The translations under genes were made by a program, and so were the position numbers. From Branchiostoma floridae (Eukaryota > Chordata > Leptocardii > Amphioxiformes > Branchiostomatidae), in assembly GCF_000003815.2 (NCBI RefSeq), contig NC_049988.1:11852521-11912520 (forward strand): a stretch of DNA of 60,000 bases. Direction: 5' to 3'. Each line of letters opens with the position of its first letter. The stretch's first letter is position 1. The notes beneath the pieces are model-generated. The model searched no databases and was not told the DNA's origin. It saw nothing but the letters and a program-made list of their open reading frames with translations. Positions 47,201 to 56,600 of this stretch are shown piece after piece.

Positions 47201-47629
47201 TATTATTATTACATTTATCATTTGATGATGCCTTACTGATGATTGATAGACTCACCCAGATATGCGATATCATTAGTAAAAACTTCCACTTCGCATAAGA
47301 ATTTCCTATGATCTGCTCCTGGCATGAGGAGACCCACGTATTGCGCTAGGATACCGTTGCTGTAAACAGTCATGTTCTGCTGATATTCGGTAAAGTTTAG
47401 ACCTTGAGCCACTCGGGTGTTCTCCGTGAGCTGCTCTGAGTTGCCCATGTAAACGTCGAGAGGATTCAGAGACCCCCAGTGGTAGTCAGTACGCCGGTAG
47501 ATGGTAATCCTGTTTAGAATCAACATACAAAAACTAATCTTTGATTTTTGTATCATCGTTATGCTTTTGGTTATCTTTACTAATAAGGTTATAATGGGTG
47601 CTTGTTTTTTTCTTTGTGTGTGTGTGTGT

Positions 47630-47675
<46 letters not shown>

Positions 47676-50600
47676 ATAGCATGATTATGTATATTGTTAG
47701 AAAATGGGCTCTAGGATTTAACTGTAGTCTGATAGTTATATTTTACTCTTATTATCAGAACAGCGTTTTTTATATATCTACAACTACGAAAGAAATTGGA
47801 AATGTGTTAACAGCAATAGCTACCCATCAAAAACCTCAAAACAGGGTGCGAATAGAAAAACTGTAAAGAACAAAAATTCAAAAACAAGTTGCTTTCTTTA
47901 TGAAATCTTAGTGGTCAGGAAGACTGGACAGATAACTGAGCATTAAAATATGTTTTTTTTTTACAATACATTTTTGTTCGTATTTTCCATCTGTGTCTTT
48001 AACAAGTTTGACATTCTACGACATTAGTAGGCAAAAAGGATGAAAATATATGCAAGCATTAAATTTATGTCTTTGATGTAATTGAATCATTATTGCATAA
48101 CTTTTTCCCGCATTTCTGTAAGAAACGTCTTGCAACGTACCTATCTATGGGTTTGGGGTGATTCAGATCTACCATCCACCATTCATTTTCACTTTGCCGT
48201 AGTTCAAACAGGCAATCTCTTAGTTGTCCCTCGTTGTTTCCATCGACGACCATGTCAGGGGTGCCGCCGACTGAAGAACTTGCCGTTGCTGTCGCCATAC
48301 ATCGAGCTATGTTGACTGTTGTTACGTCTAGTGATGAGGCTAATAGTCAATATCAATATCAATGTCAAAGTCAATATCAATACTAATTTTTATTATACGT
48401 ATTTTTTAAACATAAAAATTGCAGGAGGTAAATGCTTGTCATGCCCTAAAATGAATAAAAGAATGTTTATTTTTATAATATACTGTTAGGCACTTCATAT
48501 ATAAGGCTCGCCCTCTAAATAAATTTTTATATAGATGTAAAATCTGAAGAAATACCTTTAAGGAATGGCTATAAGTCTTAGAATGATAGAGATGGTCGTA
48601 TTTACAAATAGATTTTTGGCAATGTTGAATAATTCATAGTTTGAAACTTTGATATTGTTTATCTCATTTTAATTTAAGCATGAAAAATGAATACCTCCCA
48701 AAATATTTCAACATAACTGGACAAGGATAATGAAATAATCAATTTTATAAGAACTGTCAGATACAATGTGTTCTATTTGCTTTTTTGTACTTGACTTCAA
48801 CCAAGCTATGTATACGGTCCGATTGACCTGGAATCCAGTTATCAACCAAATAAACCGAAATATATATCTTTATCTTGATTGTTGGTATTCAAAGTATTAC
48901 ATCATGTACAACATGCAAAGTAAACATTATAAGAGCGAAGACGTTAATCTTAAATGGTTGAAAGGCAATTTTGCAAACAATAATAATATAATATCCGAAT
49001 AGGACAACTTACGTAGGAACACCACCTTACATTCCCAATCATAAACAAATGTTTCCGGACTAAGAACTCCTTCCGGGTCATAGGACAGACCAGCATCAAT
49101 CCGGATGTCCCCGGTTGCTGGAACAGTTCTCACACTACTGCCTACAGTAGCCACGATCGGTCGGCTGATAAACTGTACCCATGTCTGAACAGCAGAAATT
49201 AAGACATTGCTTCTACCATTGACCCTCATGGTGACTCGGAACTAAAATGTGAAGACAAAAATAAAACACGATTGGTAAGAATATAATTACATACATTATA
49301 CGTATATGTTTACGGTATGAGCCACGGAAAGTATGATTTTCTCTCGACAGCATGACAAACTTGAGGGTCCTAAAACAGCAAAATAAGTTATAAAAATGTG
49401 TTTTGAGCTGTGGAATGTTACTGTTTATTTATATTCAAGACAAAAGCAATTACAAATATGTTAAGAATTCTGAAACCTTCCTTTTAATTGATATAATAAT
49501 CTTAAATATAAGAAATGAGAAGTCAAGATGGCACTTGTATTTAAAACCCTATCTAGACGGTGGGGGCTAAAAGTCCCTTCGCCAACTTTGACGTCGTATA
49601 ACTTTCGGACGACTTGTGGCAGGACTATGAAACTTGGTGACTTTTCCTAGAATATTGTTGACGACAATTCTGCGAAATAAATGTGAGTTTGTGTTTTTTC
49701 GTGTTGCCATTGCAACGAGTTTCTGACAGGCATATATTACCAAATTTACTAGTTTCAGTTTCAATTATGGGATTTCATGGTTTTATTCCTGGACTACACT
49801 TGTTTATCTATATTATTAACATCCTATATGATTTTAAGTAACATTTCCAATTGATATTCATATGCTGATTTGATTTCGTCATGGGTCAAGATTAAAGATG
49901 GCGGACATGTTATTGTTATTTTGTTATTAGGTGGGCCGACTACTCACTCTTTGCAGCCAGGTGCTGGATTGCGAGGAGCTTACAATAGGCGGGGCTAAAT
50001 CGCAAGGGTCTGGAGCGAGCTGCCATTCGGCGCCACTCAGGTGACCTCAATACGACAGTAATTGCCCCGAGTACGGCCAAGGTACTGTAGGTTTTGAACC
50101 GCTCACACCGCACCATCGCACATGTGGCGGGTTCTTTAACGTGCCCGGGGTATAGCTCTCCCCAGACACGGGACCTCCATTTAACGTCCTATCCGAGGGA
50201 CGACTCATTTTCACTTGAGTAAAGTGAGGAAAATCGTGTAAAGTGCCTTTCCCAAGATCGGCAGCACGGCAGGCGGATTCGATCACGCAATCTCTCGGTC
50301 ACGAGGCGAACACAATACCACTGTGCCACGCGGTCTTCACTTTATACACGGTAAATCATGTTATTTATACTCAAATTCCGTAAAAATCTTTTATTTTCTT
50401 ACAAAGGACAATCACTTGAACCTTTTTAGTCCACTTCTATTGGGCTTGGGGCTTTTACCAAACAAAATAGCGTATTTTAGAAAATTCAAGCTTGTCGATC
50501 CAAGATGGCGAACAAATGATGTCATTTTCTTTAGGCGTCAGTGTCGTCGTCATTGGCATAAAAAGACTTGTCAGACTTAGACACCAATAATGTACCCTTT

Positions 50601-53600
50601 ATAGTCATCGTTATGTTTAATAACTTTAAGTATAGCGGAAATTCCATATCTAGACGATGTTAGCCCAAAATATGATGTTATGACGTCATAATTACGTCAT
50701 ATTACGTCATAACGATTCCAAATTACAGAAAATATAAAACTTCACCAGTATATTACTCCCTACAAATTTGGTGAGCGTAACTCCAGCCATTTTGAAATTA
50801 CGAAGAGGGGGCCAAAAAAGATCGCCCCCCTTCCGGCCCCAGGAATCTCAAAAAGCCCGGTCTAGATAGGGTTAATCTTGACACGTATCAGTCTAACCAT
50901 CACAGATACCTGAAACATGTACAAGCCAGCTTCCATGGTGTTTGCTCCTAGAAGCAGTGCTAGTTCTTTATCTATAGATTCTTCTGGTTGAGCATAAGAC
51001 AAAGCTCGCTCTGTTGTTACTGGACATTGTGATGGGTAATCTCTCCAAACGCTCCAATCTATGTCCAGCTGTGATGACATTAATTAATTGATATACGTCA
51101 TAAAAATTTTCACTACAAAAATCAAGAAATACTTCAACAAAGTTATCATTTCATAGCTATCACCGACAGTGAGTAATTATCATTAGTTATTATCAATAGA
51201 AACGTTATAAAAGCATAGTATGACACCAATACATGATATTATACATTTTGACCGTTGCCGTAACGGCGAATCGTAAAATACATTGAGACCTTTGACAACG
51301 CATAGTGTTAAATAAATGAAATTACGTCGCATACACTTTAAATTGAAAACGTTGCTATTTCAAAGTGTTTTTTAGTTACCTCGTAGTCTTCAACACATGC
51401 GTCAACGGACAGAAGACCATGTATGGCCACATTACCAGTGCGGTGCACAACAAGTGGATTCATCTTGCTGCAACAAAAATAATATCTTATTGTACGGAAA
51501 ATCTTGTCCATGTTATTGCACCATAATATGACATTTTGATTAACTTGATACAACTTATTTTAAGCTTTGTAAGAATTTAGTCGGCTGTAATAGTTTTATG
51601 TCATGTGGTCGCTGAATTTAAACCCTCTGAGCCCGTTTATATACAAGATGTACATATCTAACTCTTGTCATGCTAAGCTGTATTTTGATGGGTTTGGGGC
51701 ATTTCTCTTGTAAAAGTATACCACTGACTGTAAAGCTCATCGAATGGGGGAGTAAATATGCAGCTAAGCATGCAGCACAGAGCAGCTCAACTTTTGCTTA
51801 TCTGAAGAAGAAATCAGCTCTAAGGGGTTAAAGTGGCCAAAAAAATGCAAGCAGGAGAAGGGTTTTAAGAAACAAATCAAAACTCGCAAAATCGTTCTAT
51901 TAGGCTACCCACAAAACGAAAAGTAGTAGTTGTAGTAGTAGTGGTAGTAGTAGTAGTAGTAGTAGTGGTAGTAGTAGTAGTAAAGTCATACAATCAGTAA
52001 AATCTCCGAAATAGAAACATGCTGACCTGCGAATTCCTTCATGAATGTCACCCTTTACATCACAGCTCTGGCTGTCGTTGTTGGCTTTCATCTCGCTTGT
52101 GACGTCCGCTGTGCACCCTGAGTATGCAACTTGGCAAGGTTCGGGCAACGACAGCATGTCTGGCACCGTAAATAGTACAAAAGGACGTTAGTTCAATAAC
52201 AATAATAATAATCTTTATTGCACATGCTTTCCCCGGTGAAATGGAAATTAGTGAAATGAAGTACAGTAACATTAACATAAAAAACGAACATTATACTAAA
52301 TACGGTACATAGGTACTAACACATATCTAAGTTCTAGCTTCTTCTCTGTTTTAAAATACATAATACTTTATTCATTATAGAAACATTTGTGCATAATACA
52401 CTATATTTAAAGGTATCCTACTTGGACATTGTCTCACATCTTTTTAGTTCAATATAAAAACACAACCTAAAACCTATTTCCGTTAACTTCATCGTGGATG
52501 TTTTCATGACTTCTTGACTCCCCGAAACCAACATATACATATCCTTCTAATCGTTAGACTGTAAATACGTAACTGTTATTATGAACTTGAGTTTGCAACC
52601 CTCATATCACCATGCAGCACTTTTCTAATCAATTATGGTAAAAATGCCTGAGTCAGCATAATCTATTTCAAATCATGTCTTTAGTAAAGACTTATGTCAC
52701 TTGGTATTATCTATGCAGAATATATCATAACACGCATGATAAGTATTCTTGTACGGTATGTGACAGATAGATGATGATGTTTTCTGGACATCATGTCAAA
52801 TTTGAGGGTCCCGAAACTGCAAAATAATTATAAGTTTCGGCATATATGAAACATGGTGTAGACTATATTTGCTCATGGTCTCATTCATGAGTTTTCTCAT
52901 AGACTTCTATGATATAATATGTGCTTTAAATGGGCTCGTTCATAATGAAGCTACAGGAAACCTAATCATATTTTTTATTCTTTGTTGTGCACATTTTCCT
53001 AGATCATGAGGAAAAATTGCCAACGACCAGAAACCATACGTTTGTTGTTTATAGCAATTACAGACTACAATTAGTCAATCCCCGCAAGATGCAGTTTTTC
53101 GCTGTTAGTGTACAACCGAACCCCTCAGAACCCAAGACTGTGTACCTCCGACGTAGCGCACGGCTGCCAAACTTCTTCAGTTACAAACAAACTTTCACTA
53201 ATCTAACTTTCGAGATCGGTTGGGGTGGCTTAAATGGAATTTCTCACCGCTAAAACACGTGTCCAAGCAGATGTTCAGTTTTTGGCTCGAATCTATTTTA
53301 GGCCCACTCGGAGTAATACATGACTGAGACAATATAAGTCAGGTGCCTTAACGTTTTATCGAGTGTATGTGCAGTCAAAATCGCAAACTTATGATTTTTT
53401 CAGTACGATTTCAAGCCTGACGTTCCAAGTCTTTGTTTATCAGCAAGAACCTACTGAAGGAAATTTCTGAGTGGCCTACCAGAAAATACTTGGACTTCGC
53501 ACAGGCTCAGTACCCTGGAGGGTCCGGGAAGACGGACGCCCACATATCGTCCCGTCATCCCCTGGCAGGGAAAGGAAATGAAAGGTTCGTTGTTGACGTT

Positions 53601-56600
53601 GCGATGATCACCACCACATTGAGGGTTCATGCTAACCTGGAAAGAACACGAGAACCTCTGAGACTCACAAACTGACAACTGTCAAATGTCGTACTAACAG
53701 GTACAGATACACCAGTCCCCTTCCTTGTCGAATTGCTCAATGACAGCTGTAAAATCTTATAGTTTATTTTAGATTTTAACGAATACAAAATATTTTATAA
53801 AATTATAGGCGGATAATTGTTTTCTCTGTATATGTGACCTCTCAAATAAAATGCAAACTTTTTACGTCTGTGTCCTTTATTGTAAATGTTTTACGTGCCA
53901 TGCGAATTCTTACTCGTTGTAAATAAAATGGAATGCAGTTGCAAGATTACAATGTTTTACTGAAAATAAAACATTCATTCAGTCATGCTGACCTGCTCAC
54001 AATCGCCGATGTGGATGTTGAATGGGTTGATACGTTCCCAACAACAACCGTCCTGGCGGAAAAATATGACCACCCTTGACACGTAGAAAACAAATAAATG
54101 TCAGTTGATTTTTATCATATTCTACTCTAATTCGTAGGTATATGAGTTTTTCTGGCATTTTTTCTGCTCCTTCTCATCTTCAACTGACATTATCAACTGA
54201 CATGAAATTCGGCGAGACGGTAGAGTGATTAAATGCATTCAGTTCAGTCATCCATCAGGTGACACTATAAAGCTCCTCCAGACGACTCTGTCGCTCATGA
54301 CAGACAGGAGGTCTCTGTCTTGGAGGCCAATATCTTCCCCAATCACCCTCTTGCATTCGAATTTTGTAAATGAGTTGCACACTTATATAATCTAAGTTTT
54401 GTATATACCTTTAACTAACCTATCCTGTCAGAAGTAGGCATTCCTCTCATTCATCACTATGGCATTATGGCAATGTTGCATTAGTTAATCTCTTATTTGC
54501 ATAATTAATCAACATCCGTAATCTTATGTCAGTGACACTATAAAGATGTTGTTGAGGAGCAGGTTTTATGTATTATGACTTGATGTGCAAAGAGTTGAAA
54601 ACAATTTTCAGTAGTAAACAAGGGTAAGACGAGTTATGATCTGTGGTGGGAACATATGCACCATGCCTAGTTACATCAAAACGAGAGTATTTGCTCCATT
54701 TGTAGTTGGCGTATATTTACAAACCTGTTAATCACGTACGACTGACCAAGGTCCACCCACCAGGCGGGATCAGTTTCTAGCTGTGTGTGGGTGCAGGAAC
54801 CAGAGTTAAAGATGGTGCTGAGGTTCTCGTCTACGGCAAGGTTGGCATCCCCACCTCCAACCCAGGTGCTTGTCTGGTGCGCTGTCTTCGCAAGGGCGAT
54901 ATTGATACCTGTCCAAGCGAGGGGGCAATCATTAGCACATATCAATAGATAGACCAGAAGCTAAAGTTGAAGAGGTTCATTAGTTATACATGAATACAGT
55001 TACTCAAAATTTGCTTCAAGCAATGACTGTTTTTAAAGCTTAGGTACATTCCTCCAAATTTTCGATGATCTACGCAAGCCTGACTTAGTTCTCGTGTTCT
55101 CTCGCGAGATCGAGACTAGGACATTAATTTTCCGTGAGCAAGATGGACTGTCAGCCGTCGAAAATTTGGAGGTATGTACGTTATCTTTTAAAACAACCGG
55201 TAGCTATATTTTAACGCAATTCCAACGTTTTATTTGAAAAAAAAATGACAAAACTTATCGAACACTCTGCTCTATCTATAAGTTTCGATTTCAGTGCAAA
55301 TTCTTATCATCAATCGTTATTGAATTTGATTGAAAAAAGCAGTACTAAGTTGCAAGTAAGATCACTAAGCTTTCAGTATGATGCATAATTGCATTGTAAG
55401 TAGTAATTATAACAAGGATCAAAGTCAATACCTTTATCTAACTGACAGAAGAATGCCCTGTTAAAGTCGCAAGGTTTTTCGAACCATTTCGACGAAGAAA
55501 AAAGAAATCCTGCACAGCCACCCTGACCGTTAATATAAGGTTGTGGTTGACCTGGGTACCAGTTGGAAAAATCGTATGACGTCAAATGTTGACCATCTTC
55601 AAATTTCCATTTGTTGTTGTCTTTAGCAAGTCCAACCCAGCTACCTGGTGTGGCCTCTGGTAGACTTACGAGAAACTCATTAATCGCACTGGTCTTCGGC
55701 ATGGCTAGAACCCCTCCGTCTGCCGCACACGTCTGTCTGGCTCCATAATAGGTCTTTGCCTCTGAAAAGCTCTTGTAGCAAACCCCTCTAAAACAAACGT
55801 AGCCTGCTATTGGACAAGACTGGTCATTGCAGGCTGTTGAAAGAAAGAAAAGAGTTTCTCACTTAACCAATCCGTATTCTTGCTGATGTTTAGCGTAATG
55901 TAACCAGCTGCTGTCGTTACACCCCCCCACCCCCAGCTAATAAATTTTACGATATTACCATGTGAGCACTGACGTCAGCCTATTTTGAAAATTCATTTGC
56001 GGTCGTTAACAATACAAAGCTGGTCGTTAAACCAACAAAAGCATCTATGGGACTTCCAATGTGTTCTTGATATTGCTTTGGAAAAAAATCTAGTGTACAG
56101 AAAAACAAGCGAGCAACTTTTAACAATAAATACATAACCACCAACAAAATTTTGAATACTCATGTTCACAAAGATCTTACATTACATAAAAAAACACACA
56201 TAGAAATGCAAATAAAAGGCGAATGACGGATGACTAAACTAAACTGAGTGACAAAGGCGAGCAAACCTTAAAGTGTAAAAATATTTGAACAAAATTGTAA
56301 AAAAAAAACCTATGTATATTTCTATAGCTTGATATATATAACCAATCCGTATTCTTGCTGATGTTTAGCGTAATGGAACCAGCGCTAATGGATTTTACGA
56401 TATTACCATGTGAGCACTGACGTCAGCCTATTTTGAAAATTCATTTGAGGTCGTTAACAATACAAAGCTGGTCGTTAAACCAACAAAAGCATCTATGGGA
56501 CTTCCAGTCTGTTCTTGATATCTATTTGGAAAAAAATCTATCCAGTGTACAGAAAAACAATAAATACATAACCACCCACTTTGAACACTCACGTTTACAA

